Shown one piece after another: positions 49,725 to 58,607 of a stretch of DNA of 64,000 bases. Below the pieces are notes generated by a model that did no database searches, was not told the origin of the DNA, and worked only from the letters and a program-made list of their open reading frames with translations. The position numbers were made by a program, and so were the translations under genes. The stretch's first letter is position 1. Every line of letters begins with the position of its first letter. The stretch comes from Dyella marensis (GTDB lineage Bacteria; Pseudomonadota; Gammaproteobacteria; Xanthomonadales; Rhodanobacteraceae). The stretch is taken from positions 354,713 through 418,712 of the forward strand of contig NZ_FONH01000002.1 in assembly GCF_900112865.1 (NCBI RefSeq), given 5' to 3'.

Positions 49725-49860
49725 CGTCATTCCGGCGCAGGCCGGAATCCAGTTTCGATATCGTCTGCTTGTCGCGATAGCGTGGCCGGCAACCGGCTGG
49801 GCCATCAGGGCGACAATCGAGCGTTACCGTTACTGGATTCCGGCCTGCGCCGGAATGACG
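49725..49860. repeat. second, different REP-like inverted pair
   Basis: Perfect inverted 28-base units at 49725-49752 and 49833-49860, containing CATTCCGG and CCGGAATCC. Known: this CATTCCGGC...GCCGGAATCC type is widespread in proteobacterial intergenic regions. It is unrelated in sequence to the adjacent pair. Confidence 0.85.
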
Positions 49861-49902
49861 AGCAAAAAGCGGGCTACGGCATCTTGAGGAACGAAGCCGC
49901 TC

Positions 49903-50703
49903 TCACGGCTGCAGCGAAAACTCATCCGCATCCATCCACGCCGGAAAGCGCTCGCGATGCGCCAGCAGCGGCGCCGGATCCAGCGTCACCGTCGCCACCT
50001 GCTCCTGCGGGCCCAGCTCGATCAGCGGCTCGCCGACGGCATCGAGCACTGCACTGTCGCCCGCGTACGGCAAGTCGTTGCCGTCCACGCCGACGCGATT
50101 GAGCCCGATCACATAGCTGAGGTTCTCGATCGCACGCGCGCGCAGCAGCGTGCGCCATGGCTGGCGGCGCGGCGCGGGCCAGTTGGCGACGAACACGGCC
50201 AGGTCGTAGTCCATGCCGCCCGCCGCCGCTTCCGCGCGACGGTTGCGCAGCCACACCGGAAAGCGCAGGTCGTAGCAGACCTGCGGCAGGATGCGCCAAC
50301 CCTTCAGCTCCACGACCAGCCGCTCGCGGCCGCCGCCGTAGCGGGTGTGCTCGCCGGCCATGCGGAACAGATGGCGCTTGTCGTACTGCGCGAAGCTGCC
50401 GTCCGGGCGCACCCACAGCAGGCGGTTGTAGACCGTGTTGCCTTCGCGGATGGCCAGGCTGCCACACAGGGTGGCGCCAACTTCCTGCGCCAGCGCGCGC
50501 AGCCATGCCACGCCCTCGCCGTCCATGGTCTCGGCGCTGGCGCGGGTGTCGTTGCTGAAGCCGGAGAGAAACGTCTCCGGCAGCACGATCAGGTCGCTCT
50601 TCCCCGCCACGCCGCGCACCAGCGCGCCGTAGTAGTCGCGGTTGGCCGGCGCGTCGTGCCAGCGCGTGGCGCCCTGCACCAGGCTGACGGTCAGAGCTTG
50701 CAT
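49903..50703 (-). CDS. omega-amidase (carbon-nitrogen hydrolase, YafV-like)
   Basis: 266 residues. Nitrilase triad: Glu in VLPETFLSGF, Lys in YDKRHLFRMAGE and Cys in PQVCYDLRFP. Known: YafV/Nit2-type enzymes hydrolyse 2-oxoglutaramate and 2-oxosuccinamate made by glutamine transaminases. The adjacent aminotransferase gene overlaps its start by 13 bases, supporting a glutamine transaminase-omega-amidase pair. Confidence 0.9.
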   Translation of the reverse strand: MQALTVSLVQGATRWHDAPANRDYYGALVRGVAGKSDLIVLPETFLSGFSNDTRASAETMDGEGVAWLRALAQEVGATLCGSLAIREGNTVYNRLLWVRPDGSFAQYDKRHLFRMAGEHTRYGGGRERLVVELKGWRILPQVCYDLRFPVWLRNRRAEAAAGGMDYDLAVFVANWPAPRRQPWRTLLRARAIENLSYVIGLNRVGVDGNDLPYAGDSAVLDAVGEPLIELGPQEQVATVTLDPAPLLAHRERFPAWMDADEFSLQP

Positions 50704-51836
50704 AGGCGCTCCGCCGCAGCGTCCATGGTGGCATCGCTCTTGGCGAAGCACAGGCGGACCAGACGCGTATCCGGCGCGGTCTCGTAGAACGGCGCCAGCG
50801 GGATCGCCGCCACGCCGCCCTGCTTCACCAGCCATTCGCAGAAGGTCACGTCGGGTTCGTCGCGGATCGCCGAATAATCGACCAGCTGGAAGTAACCGCC
50901 CGGCACGTCCAGCAGCTTGAAGCGCGACGGCGCGATCAGCGCGCGGAAACGATCGCGCTTGGCCTGGTAGAACGCCGGCAGTTCCAGGTAATGCTCCGGC
51001 GTGCTCGCCATGAATTCGGCGAACGCCACCTGCGCCGGATGGAAGGTGCAGAAGGTGAGGTACTGGTGCACCTTGCGGAACTCCGCCGACAGCGCCGCCG
51101 GCGCCACCGCGTAGCCGAGCTTCCAGCCGGTGCAGTGATAGGTCTTGCCGAACGAGGACACCACGATGCTGCGCGCGGCCAGCTCAGCGTGGCGCAGCAC
51201 GCTCTGGTGCAGCGCGCCGTCGAACACGATGTGCTCGTACACCTCGTCGGACAGCACCACGATCTCGGTGTCGCGCACGATCGCGGCCAGCTGGTCCAGG
51301 TCGGCCGCGGACAGCACCGCGCCGGAAGGATTGTGCGGGCTGTTGATCAGGATCATCCGCGTGCGCGGCGTGACGGCGTCGCGCACGCGCTGCCAGTCGA
51401 CGCCGAAGCTGGGCACGGTGAGCGGGATGTGCACCGCCTTCGCGCCCTGCAGCTCGATCACCGGCTCGTAGCTGTCGTAGGCCGGGTCGAACACGATCAC
51501 TTCGTCGCCGGCGCGCACCACCGCGGCAATCGCCGCGAACAGCGCCTCGGTGGCGCCGGAGGTGACGGTGACCTCGCCGGCGGCGTCGATGCGGCGCCCA
51601 TACATGCGCTCGGTCTTCAGCGCGATCTGTTCGCGCAGGGTCGGCAGGCCGATGCCGGGCGCGTACTGATTGCGCCCTTCGGCCATCGCGCGGGCGATCG
51701 CCTCGCGCAATGCCTGCGGCGGTTCGAAATCGGGAAAGCCCTGCCCCAGGTTCACTGCCTGGTGCTCGACGGCGAGCTGGCTCATCACGCTGAAGATGGT
51801 GGTGCCCACCTTCGGAAGCTTGGTGTCGATATGCAT
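50691..51836 (-). CDS. class I aminotransferase, YbdL/methionine-type
   Basis: 381 residues. PLP fold type I: GQGFPDFEPP, SPHNPSGAVLS, DEVYEHIVFD, the PLP lysine in SSFGKTYHCTGWKLGY, and the C-terminal arginine in TRLVRLCFAKSD. Known: YbdL/KAT-type enzymes transaminate methionine, glutamine or kynurenine with 2-oxo acids. Overlap with the omega-amidase gene suggests methionine salvage, where glutamine-driven transamination is pulled forward by the amidase. Confidence 0.9.
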   Translation of the reverse strand: MHIDTKLPKVGTTIFSVMSQLAVEHQAVNLGQGFPDFEPPQALREAIARAMAEGRNQYAPGIGLPTLREQIALKTERMYGRRIDAAGEVTVTSGATEALFAAIAAVVRAGDEVIVFDPAYDSYEPVIELQGAKAVHIPLTVPSFGVDWQRVRDAVTPRTRMILINSPHNPSGAVLSAADLDQLAAIVRDTEIVVLSDEVYEHIVFDGALHQSVLRHAELAARSIVVSSFGKTYHCTGWKLGYAVAPAALSAEFRKVHQYLTFCTFHPAQVAFAEFMASTPEHYLELPAFYQAKRDRFRALIAPSRFKLLDVPGGYFQLVDYSAIRDEPDVTFCEWLVKQGGVAAIPLAPFYETAPDTRLVRLCFAKSDATMDAAAERLCKL

Positions 51837-51912
51837 CGATGCTCTAAGGGTTTGGAAGGCCAAACGGGATGCTAGCACGCGCGCGCTTGCCGGCTTTCCG
51901 GCGGGGCCGCCT

Positions 51913-52878
51913 TCAGACTTCCGGGCATGGCCGCTTGCGGCACTGCTCGTGCTTCTGCAGCGTGGCCTGCGGCAGGCGCTCGGCCAGGAAATCGACGAAG
52001 GCGCGCACGCCCGGCAGCAGGCCGCGGCGGCTCGGATAGACGAAGTGCATGGTGCCCTCGGGCACGCTCCAATCCGGCAGCAATACTTCCAGGTCGCCAT
52101 TGGTGATGGCCGGCGCGCAGACGAATTCCGGCAGCAGCGTGACGCCGATGCCGCGGCGGGCGGATTCGAGCAGCACGGAGAAATCGCCGCAGATCAGTCG
52201 TGGCTGGATGTCCACCACCACGCGCTCGTTGTCCGCGCCAAGCAGTTCCCAGCTGTGCGCGCCCTCGTGCTCGTTCATGGCCAGCGCGGGAATCGTCGAC
52301 AGATCCGACGGCAGCTTCGGGCGCCCCGTCTGCTCCATCAGCTTCGGGCTGGCCACGATCAGCACGCGCGACTGGCCGAAGGTGCGCATCACCAGGGTGG
52401 CGTCCGTATCCAGCTTGGCGCGCACGCGGATCGCCAGGTCCACGCCTTCGCCGATCAGGTCGACGCGGCGGTTGGTGGCCTGCAGGCGCACCTGCACCTT
52501 GGGGTACTGCGCCAAAAAGTCCGGCAGCACGTGGGCGACGATGGTCTGCGCCAGCGAATTGGGGCAGCTCACCCGCACCACGCCGCGCGGCTCGGTGCGC
52601 AGCTCGTCCACGGCGTCCTGGGCGGCGCGCGCTTCTTCCAGCACGGCGCGGCAATGCGAATAGAAGCGCTCGCCCACCTCGGTCACCACGAAGCGCCGCG
52701 TGGTCCGCTGCAGCAGGCGCACGCCGAGGCGGTCCTCCAGCTGCGCGATGCGCTTGCTCAGGCGGGACTTGGGAATCCCCAGGGCCCGTCCGGCGGCCGA
52801 GAAACCGCCGTGCTCCACCACCGCGGCAAAGAAATAGAGGTCGTTGAGGTCCTGCAGGGCGCCGTCGAGTACGCTCAT
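51913..52878 (-). CDS. LysR-family regulator, divergent from azoR
   Basis: 321 residues from MSVLDGALQDLN. Winged helix (YFFAAVVEHGGFSAAGRALG, IPKSRLSKRIAQLEDRLGVR, LLQRTTRR) and effector domain. Known: this LysR subgroup often sits divergently beside quinone or azo reductase genes and controls them. The 120-base intergenic gap with azoR would hold its binding site. Confidence 0.9.
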   Translation of the reverse strand: MSVLDGALQDLNDLYFFAAVVEHGGFSAAGRALGIPKSRLSKRIAQLEDRLGVRLLQRTTRRFVVTEVGERFYSHCRAVLEEARAAQDAVDELRTEPRGVVRVSCPNSLAQTIVAHVLPDFLAQYPKVQVRLQATNRRVDLIGEGVDLAIRVRAKLDTDATLVMRTFGQSRVLIVASPKLMEQTGRPKLPSDLSTIPALAMNEHEGAHSWELLGADNERVVVDIQPRLICGDFSVLLESARRGIGVTLLPEFVCAPAITNGDLEVLLPDWSVPEGTMHFVYPSRRGLLPGVRAFVDFLAERLPQATLQKHEQCRKRPCPEV

Positions 52879-52998
52879 CGTCGTTTCCAATATGAAACAA
52901 TTAGTTCGTCATCACCCGTCTTATCGGGAGATTGTTCCAAGAATATCGTTATTCCCGTCGCCGGCATACCGACCGGCCCCCGAACGAGGCATAGCGCC

Positions 52999-53583
52999 AT
53001 GAAACTCCTGCATATCGATTCCAGCGCCCTGGGCAGCCACTCGGTCTCCCGCGGCCTGACCGCCGCCATCGTAGCCGAGCTGGTCCGCGAACAGCCGGGC
53101 GTCGAAGTGAGCTATCGCGACCTGGCCGCCAAGCCGCTGCCGCACTGGAGCCCGGTGGCCGACGCCGCCGATCCGGCCGCCGTGCTCAGCAGCGAGGTGC
53201 TGGAAGAGTTCCTGGCCGCCGACGTGATCGTGATCGGCGCCCCGATGTACAACTTCTCGGTGCCCAGCGCCCTGAAGGCCTGGATCGACCGCGTGGCGGT
53301 CGCCGGCAAGACCTTCCAGTACACCGCCAACGGTCCGGAGGGCCTGGCCAAGGGCAAGCGCGTGATCATCGCCTCCAGCCGCGGCGGCTTCTACGGCCAG
53401 GGCAGCGCCGCCCAGTCGTTCGACTTCCAGGAGCCCTACCTGCGCGCGGTGCTGGGCTTCCTCGGCATCACCGAGGTGGAATTCGTCCGCGCCGAAGGCG
53501 TGAACGTCAGCGCGGACCACAAGACCGAGGCGCTGAAGACGGCGCAGGCGAGCATCGGCGTGGTGGCTCGCAAGGCCGCTTGA
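52999..53583 (+). CDS. azoR: FMN-dependent NADH-azoreductase
   Basis: 194 residues from ATG at 52999. Flavodoxin-like fold with MKLLHIDSSALGSHSVSR (FMN phosphate), IGAPMYNFSVPSALKAWIDR and FQYTANGPEGLAKGKRVII, all AzoR marks. Reduces quinones and azo compounds with NADH in the cytoplasm. Divergent LysR gene suggests induction by electrophiles. Confidence 0.93.
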   Translation: MKLLHIDSSALGSHSVSRGLTAAIVAELVREQPGVEVSYRDLAAKPLPHWSPVADAADPAAVLSSEVLEEFLAADVIVIGAPMYNFSVPSALKAWIDRVAVAGKTFQYTANGPEGLAKGKRVIIASSRGGFYGQGSAAQSFDFQEPYLRAVLGFLGITEVEFVRAEGVNVSADHKTEALKTAQASIGVVARKAA

Positions 53584-53648
53584 GTTCCGCTGACCCCAGC
53601 ACCTCCATCGAAGGTTCCGAGACTCAGCAATCTGGAGCCGCCGGATGT

Positions 53649-53679
53649 AAAAAGGCCCCGTGCCGAACGGCACGGGGCC
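53649..53679 (-). terminator. terminator pointing left
   Basis: Perfect eleven-base arms GGCCCCGTGCC/GGCACGGGGCC; on minus it is followed by five T. It would end the remnant at 53696-53995. Confidence 0.75.
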
Positions 53680-53695
53680 TGCGCAAGCCAGATGG

Positions 53696-53995
53696 TCACC
53701 CGCCCTGGCCGGGCTTGACTGCCTCGAAAATGGTATTGCAGTTACCCACGATGCCGCTGGACGGCTCGTATAGGTTCCAGGCTCTTGCCACAAAGCCGAG
53801 GTCTTCCAGCTTGCGCATCATCTCGGTCCCGAAAATCGTCCAGACGGGGACTCCCTCGCCTGGACGAACCGGGTCTCCGTGATACAGCTTCTCCGCCAGA
53901 TACCTGATCTCCCCGTTCTCCCATACCGCCCTGCCTGCGCGCGCGGCTGGGCCACGCACCATTCGTCGGGATATCGACCAAGGCCTACGCAGCAT
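53696..53995 (-). pseudogene. remnant of a SAM-dependent methyltransferase-like gene
   Basis: The C-terminal 75 residues look genuine (GEIRYLAEKLYHGDPVRPGE, VPVWTIFGTEMMRKLEDLGF), resembling the end of class I methyltransferases, and a terminator follows. The N-terminal part of the frame is not protein-like and the SAM-binding region is missing; an overlapping frame (53818-54000) may continue the original gene after a frameshift. Most of the gene has been lost up to the adjacent amidohydrolase gene. Confidence 0.5.
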
Positions 53996-54028
53996 CCCAT
54001 GGATGCTGCGCCGTTCCGTCTCGCGGCA

Positions 54029-55693
54029 TCAGTTTTTTCCGGCCTCGTACACGGCCTTGCCGTCCACCCAGGTGCTGAGCGGCTTCAGGTCCGCGATCTG
54101 GCGCGGCGGGATGGTCAGCGGGTCGGCGTTGAGCACCACGAAATCGGCGCGCATGCCTTCCTTCAGCATGCCCACCTCGCGTTCCATGAAAGCCGCGTAG
54201 GCCGCGGTGCGGGTGAAGCCCGCCAGTGCCTGGATGCGGCTGACCTTCTGGTCCGGCAGCCAGCCGCCCGGCGGCTGGCCCTTCAGATCCTGCCGCGTGA
54301 TCGCCGCATAGATGCCCAGCATCGGGTTGGGACTTTCCACCGGGAAATCCGAACCGAAGGCCAGCGGCACCTGCTCGTGCAGGAAGCGCTGCCAGGCATA
54401 GGCGCCCTTCAGGCGCTCCACGCCCAGGCGCTGCGCCGCCCACGGCATGTCGGAGGTGGCGTGGGTCGGCTGCATCGAGGCGATCAGGTGCAGCCGGGCA
54501 AAGCGCGGGATGTCCTCCAGCGCCAGGATCTGCGCATGCTCGACACGCCAACGGTGATCGCCCTGCGCGTCCTTGCCCAGCGCTGCCTGGTAGGTATCCA
54601 GCACCATGCGATTGCCGCGGTCGCCGATCGCATGCGTGGCCACCTGCACGCCGCACTTGTGCGCCTTGTCCACCGCGACGCGGTAATCCTCAGGCGAGGT
54701 GACGAAGATGCCGCGGTTGCCGTGGTCGTCGTTGTAGTCCTGCAGCAGGGCCGCGCCGCGGCTGCCCAGCGCGCCATCCATGTACAGCTTCACCGTATGC
54801 ATGCGCAGGCGGCCGCTGGCATCGCTCCACTGGCCGCCCTGCATGCACAGCCATTCCAGCGCGGCATGGTTGCCGTCGGCCATTTCATACAGGCGCAGCG
54901 GGATATCGCCTTCCTTGACCATCTGCTGCAGCACGCGGAAATCGTCCAGGCTGACACCGGCGTCGTGCACGCCGGTGAGGCCCTGCGCGACCAGTTCCTT
55001 GAAGGCGCGGCGATACATCTCGCGCGTCTGCGCCGGGGTCCGCGGCGGCACCGCACTGCCCACCAGCGGCTGCGCACCGTCGATCAGCACGCCGGTGGCG
55101 CGCGTGCCGACGCGCACGATGCGGCCACCGTCCGGCTGCCAGTCGCCGTCGAGCGACTTGCTCGCCTTCTTCATCGCGGCGGTATTGGCCCAGGAAGCAT
55201 GGCCGTCGATGCGCTCGAGGAAGACCGGGCGATCCGGAAAAGCCTGATCGAGATCGGCCGCGCTCGGAAATTGCTTATCCGGCCACAGGTTCTGGTCCCA
55301 GCCGCGGCCCATCAACCAGGCGTCCTTGGGCAGCTTCGCCGCGAAATCCTTCAGGCGCTGCACGATCTCGGCCTTGGAATGCGCACCGACCAGGTCGGCC
55401 TGCCCGCGGATCATGCCCAGTCCCAGCACGTGTCCATGGGCATCGATCAGGCCGGGGATCACCGTCGCGCCGTGGGCATCCACCGACTCGGTGCCGGCGA
55501 ACTTCTGCTGCAGATCGGCGGTATCGCCTACTGCCAGCAGGCGGCCTTCGCTGTCCCAGGCCAGTGCCGTGGCTTCCGGTCTGGACGGATCGAGCGTATG
55601 CACGCGGGCGTTGACGAGCAGCGTGGCGGCCTGCAGGGGTGCGATGGCGAACGCCAGCAGCACGGCGGCGGCGAGACGGCGGGACAGGTGCAT
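54029..55693 (-). CDS. secreted amidohydrolase (YtcJ-like, amidohydrolase family 3)
   Basis: 554 residues from MHLSRRLAAAVLLAFAIAPLQAA, a signal peptide cleaved after QAA. Metal-binding marks: HxH in GLIDAHGHVLGLG, VATHAIGDRGN, and FGSDFPVESPNPMLGIYAA with the catalytic Asp. Known: YtcJ-like enzymes are zinc hydrolases of unknown substrates. Probably periplasmic. No operon partners. Confidence 0.9.
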   Translation of the reverse strand: MHLSRRLAAAVLLAFAIAPLQAATLLVNARVHTLDPSRPEATALAWDSEGRLLAVGDTADLQQKFAGTESVDAHGATVIPGLIDAHGHVLGLGMIRGQADLVGAHSKAEIVQRLKDFAAKLPKDAWLMGRGWDQNLWPDKQFPSAADLDQAFPDRPVFLERIDGHASWANTAAMKKASKSLDGDWQPDGGRIVRVGTRATGVLIDGAQPLVGSAVPPRTPAQTREMYRRAFKELVAQGLTGVHDAGVSLDDFRVLQQMVKEGDIPLRLYEMADGNHAALEWLCMQGGQWSDASGRLRMHTVKLYMDGALGSRGAALLQDYNDDHGNRGIFVTSPEDYRVAVDKAHKCGVQVATHAIGDRGNRMVLDTYQAALGKDAQGDHRWRVEHAQILALEDIPRFARLHLIASMQPTHATSDMPWAAQRLGVERLKGAYAWQRFLHEQVPLAFGSDFPVESPNPMLGIYAAITRQDLKGQPPGGWLPDQKVSRIQALAGFTRTAAYAAFMEREVGMLKEGMRADFVVLNADPLTIPPRQIADLKPLSTWVDGKAVYEAGKN

Positions 55694-55777
55694 GGGCGCG
55701 TCCTGGGGAGGGAATCGCGCCACTTTGCCCGCGGCCGGGCAGGAATGACAAGAAGCGGATGGTGTCGCGGCGGCGGA

Positions 55778-56032
55778 TCAGCCTGCGACGGCGAACGCTC
55801 CGACCGCACGCGGTCCGATCGCGCGGGTTTCGTACTGGGCCAGCCGGATCGCCGAACCGAGCCCCGGCATCTCCACGCAGACCGCGCGGCCGGAACGCGA
55901 GTGCTCGTCGCGCGCGACTTCCCGCGCCAGCGTGATGGCCGGCCCCAGGCGCAGATCGCTGAACAGGCAGAATCCCGAACGGCAGATATTCCACTGGCCT
56001 TCGGTCGATGGCTTGAGCGCGTAGATGATCAT
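55778..56032 (-). CDS. small hypothetical protein
   Basis: 84 residues from MIIYALKPSTEGQWNICRSG, preceded by AAAGGGGGC. Compact beta-alpha sequence (FCLFSDLRLGPAITLAREVA) like small stress-related DUF proteins that open with a W-x-I/V strand. No family named. Confidence 0.65.
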   Translation of the reverse strand: MIIYALKPSTEGQWNICRSGFCLFSDLRLGPAITLAREVARDEHSRSGRAVCVEMPGLGSAIRLAQYETRAIGPRAVGAFAVAG

Positions 56033-56556
56033 CGTGCGTGCCCCCTTTGGGATGAAGTACGCCGGCCATCGGTCGCGCATCCGTGCAAACGCCCGCTTCG
56101 CCAGCATGACAAGCATGCATTGGCTTGGGGATGCGTCCTATCGGCGAGCGGCACCGCGATGTGTAGGCGATGGACTACGTATTTGTGGGCCAAGTCTCAG
56201 TTTTGCCCTCCAAGACGGGTTTTGGCCTAGGCTTTTGATGTCATGGCAGCGAGACGCTGCCATGCCCGCGGGCACTGCCAGGATTATTCCGCGCAAACAA
56301 AAAGGCGCCCCGGGGTGCGGGGCGCCAAAGCCTGGGGCTCAGGGGCATGAGCCATACAGAAGAACGCCCCGGTCATCGGCTGGCGCGAGCGGGAAGCTCA
56401 CCGCCTGACTCGCGGGACGAATTCAGATTGCGCCTTTTCGCAATGAGCACGTAGCGGCGAACAGCGCGAGTCTTTGTAAGGGATTTCCGATGAGCGTCGT
56501 CGGCATCGCCGCCGGAGCGGCTGGAGTGCGCCATCGAACAGCCCGTCAGCACAGCC
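56033..56556. other. intergenic region with hairpins
   Basis: No credible gene. It holds a perfect ten-base hairpin CATGGCAGCG/CGCTGCCATG (56242-56264) and a left-pointing terminator (56297-56326) that has no obvious gene in front of it. Confidence 0.55.
56297..56326 (-). terminator. orphan terminator
   Basis: Arms GGCGCCCCG/CGGGGCGCC; on minus followed by TTTTTGTTTG. No coding gene precedes it on minus within 230 bases. Confidence 0.7.
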
Positions 56557-56892
56557 TTACCAGCCGCGCGGGCCTATGGATCGGGCAATAAAAAACCCGC
56601 CATAAGGCGGGCTGCGCTTCCAGGCACGAAATGCGGGGTTGCCGTGATCCGGCTGCACTCCTGTGCCCCAAAAAGAAAAGCCCCATCCGTGGGGCTTGCA
56701 GCCATCCGTAGCCGCTTCGTCCTTAGTGTCCGGGGCATCGGCAAAGGAGCCTGACTTGCCGGACGAGAGATAGTTTGCGGATTTGTCGTAGGTAGGTGTA
56801 GAGGTGAAAGGCGCGTCGTTGTGTAGGGGAACCCCTACAAACAGGGATGACAGGCCGCCAGCCGCTACTGCCCAGGGCAAAGCCGGCCTCAT
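56557..56892 (-). CDS. uncertain small exported peptide gene
   Basis: 111 codons with a reasonable ribosome site (GAAGG, seven bases) and a signal-like start (MRPALPWAVAAGGLSSLFVG). After about residue 65 the frame runs through two terminator hairpins (56670-56698 and 56590-56612), so the 3' half is probably not normal coding sequence. It could be a small RNA or a decayed peptide gene. An 18-base palindrome TGTAGGGGAACCCCTACA lies inside at 56822-56839. Confidence 0.3.
   Translation of the reverse strand: MRPALPWAVAAGGLSSLFVGVPLHNDAPFTSTPTYDKSANYLSSGKSGSFADAPDTKDEAATDGCKPHGWGFSFWGTGVQPDHGNPAFRAWKRSPPYGGFFIARSIGPRGW
56590..56612 (-). terminator. left-pointing terminator
   Basis: CCCGCC/GGCGGG arms; T6 tail on minus. 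Confidence 0.7.
56670..56698 (-). terminator. left-pointing terminator
   Basis: AAGCCCC/GGGGCTT arms; TTTTCTTTTT on minus. Confidence 0.7.
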
Positions 56893-56984
56893 CCGCCCAC
56901 CTTCATTTCGCCTTCGTGCGACCTGCGCATTCCCGTTGCGGCATGGCGCCCAAGATGGCCCGACCAGGCCACGTTGAGATCGCC

Positions 56985-57641
56985 ATGACCGACGCCTCGT
57001 TCCTGAAACGCAACGGCCTGAGCATCGCCGTCATCCTGATGATGCTTACCTCCTGGCTCGGCTAGGCCCTGACCGGACATGCCGCGCACAACGATGAGCT
57101 GCACCGGCACGGACAATCGGGCATAGGCTTCGCCGCCTACCTGGCCAGCGGCGACTTCTGGGCCGCTACGTTCGAGAACTGGGAGAGCGAATTCCTGCAG
57201 ATGGGTGTCTATGTGCTGCTGACGGTATGGCTGCGCCAGAAAGGCTCGGCCGAGTCGCGGCCATTCGATGACGACGACGAAACGCCAAAACCGACGCCTC
57301 TGCATCTCCAGCCCAGGGCATGGCGTCACGGCGGCATCCTGCGCTGGCTCTACGCCAATTCGCTGTCGATCGCCTTCATCGCCTTGTTCGGCCTGTGCTT
57401 CGCCGGGCACCTGCTCGGCAGCTGGCGCAAGGCCCTGGAAGAAGCCATCGCGCATGCCCAGCCGGCCATGACGCTGAGCGCGTATGCGACCGATCCATCG
57501 TTCTGGTTCGAATCCTTCCAGAACTGGCAGAGCGAATTCCTGGCCGTCTTCTCGCTGATCGTGCTGTCGATCTTCCTGCACCAGAAAGACTCTCCGCAGT
57601 CCAAGCCCGTCGATGCGCCGCATGGCCAGACGGGAGGTTGA
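56985..57641 (+). pseudogene. DUF6766-type membrane protein with one in-frame amber codon
   Basis: 219 codons in one frame, interrupted only by TAG at 57063-57065. The protein is an internal duplication: each half has a membrane helix (SIAVILMMLTSWLG; SIAFIALFGLCFAGHLL), a FWxxxFxNWxSEFL motif and a second helix (MGVYVLLTVWLRQK; VFSLIVLSIFLHQK). The TAG falls after WLG and before ALTGH, where the family usually has Gln, so CAG-to-TAG is likely. It is either a fresh nonsense mutation or a suppressed amber codon; no frameshift or other damage is seen. Confidence 0.75.
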
Positions 57642-57672
57642 TCACGGGTCCATATCGATCGGAGCAGGCCCG

Positions 57673-58086
57673 TCACTGCTCCCTTGCCGCCTTCGCTCTT
57701 TCGGCACGCCATTGAACCGTCCAGAACAACAAGCCCGATACGGCGGCGGCCGCAGCGTTGATCGGAACATCGCTTGAGAGAATGTGCGTGGGGTGGGCGA
57801 TAAGCATCGTTACCAGCGCTCCAACGGCCGCGCCCGACAGCATGCTGGTCCACCAGCGAAAAGCGTTGATCCGCACCACCAGGCGATAAAGCGGATAACC
57901 GAGTAACACCGTGAATCCGAGAGCCATCGCATAAGCAATCAACGAAAACACGACACTGGTTACAACATCGAAGCTCGCGTAAAAAATCGACTCCACCATG
58001 CCGACGACAATGATGGAAATTGGAGCAATCAAGCACCCCACCACCTCGGCGGCACTTCGAAATATCGCAGATCGATCGGCTTCCAT
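57673..58086 (-). CDS. multi-span membrane protein of unknown function
   Basis: 137 residues from ATG at 58086 with GAAGAGG upstream. Four hydrophobic helices (VVGCLIAPISIIVVGMVES; VVFSLIAYAMALGFTVLLG; MLSGAAVGALVTMLIA; AAAAVSGLLFWTVQW) and a basic tail. Inner membrane. Convergent with the DUF6766 gene. No family recognised. Confidence 0.7.
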   Translation of the reverse strand: MEADRSAIFRSAAEVVGCLIAPISIIVVGMVESIFYASFDVVTSVVFSLIAYAMALGFTVLLGYPLYRLVVRINAFRWWTSMLSGAAVGALVTMLIAHPTHILSSDVPINAAAAAVSGLLFWTVQWRAERAKAAREQ

Positions 58087-58260
58087 GGCTATGCCTCTTC
58101 CGTCCAGGCTCGGCAGCAACCGAGCTGACATCCTCGACACCCCGCCCAAGCGTCACAGCCCTATGCGCACCGTGTTGACCTCACAACGAGCGCGTCACCC
58201 AGGGGCAACTTCGACTATGCCACGGTGCGAGCTGCGGCATTCGCCGCAGCGGAGTACGAC

Positions 58261-58425
58261 ATGAGCAATTCCAACAACCCCAACAACCCCAACAATCCTC
58301 CCCAGAAGGCACCGCCGGTCGACCCGACCAACGATCCGCAGAAGAAGCAGGCAGATGAACAGTCTCAGGAGCAAAAGGACACCAGACAGCGCCAGCCCGA
58401 TCAAGGCGAGCAGCAAGGCAAATAA
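58261..58425 (+). CDS. small Asn/Pro/Gln-rich protein
   Basis: 54 residues, low-complexity: NNPNNPNNPP, then DPQKKQADEQSQEQKDTRQR. Probably disordered. Terminator downstream at 58526. Codon positions look normal for a real gene, but no function can be given. Confidence 0.55.
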   Translation: MSNSNNPNNPNNPPQKAPPVDPTNDPQKKQADEQSQEQKDTRQRQPDQGEQQGK

Positions 58426-58525
58426 ACCCGCCGCTCGCATGCACGGGGCCGCTGTGAAGCGGCCCCGCTTTCCTGGTGTCGCGGAAGTCGGTGACAGTCT
58501 CTGAATACCTTGGATGTCCGGCAAC

Positions 58526-58556
58526 AAAAACCCCGCAAGCAATGCGGGGTTTTTTG
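58526..58556. terminator. bidirectional terminator
   Basis: AAAAACCCCGC, seven-base loop, GCGGGGTTTTTT. Ends the small gene at 58425 on plus and could also have ended a tRNA on minus at the adjacent att-like site. Confidence 0.8.
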
Positions 58557-58585
58557 GAACCGGGATGTCACCCCGGAATTTCAAT

Positions 58586-58602
58586 TGGTGCCAAGGGGAG
58601 AC
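58586..58602. other. possible att remnant (tRNA 3' end fragment)
   Basis: TGGTGCCAAGGGGAGAC read on minus is the last 17 bases of a tRNA-like 3' end: T-stem end, acceptor strand CCTTGGC, discriminator A and CCA. No complete tRNA is present. A terminator sits 30 bases on its 3' side, as after the real tRNAs in this window. Inferred: the scar left by an element that recombined into a tRNA elsewhere, marking the left edge of the right-hand island. Confidence 0.35.
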
Positions 58603-58607
58603 CCAAT

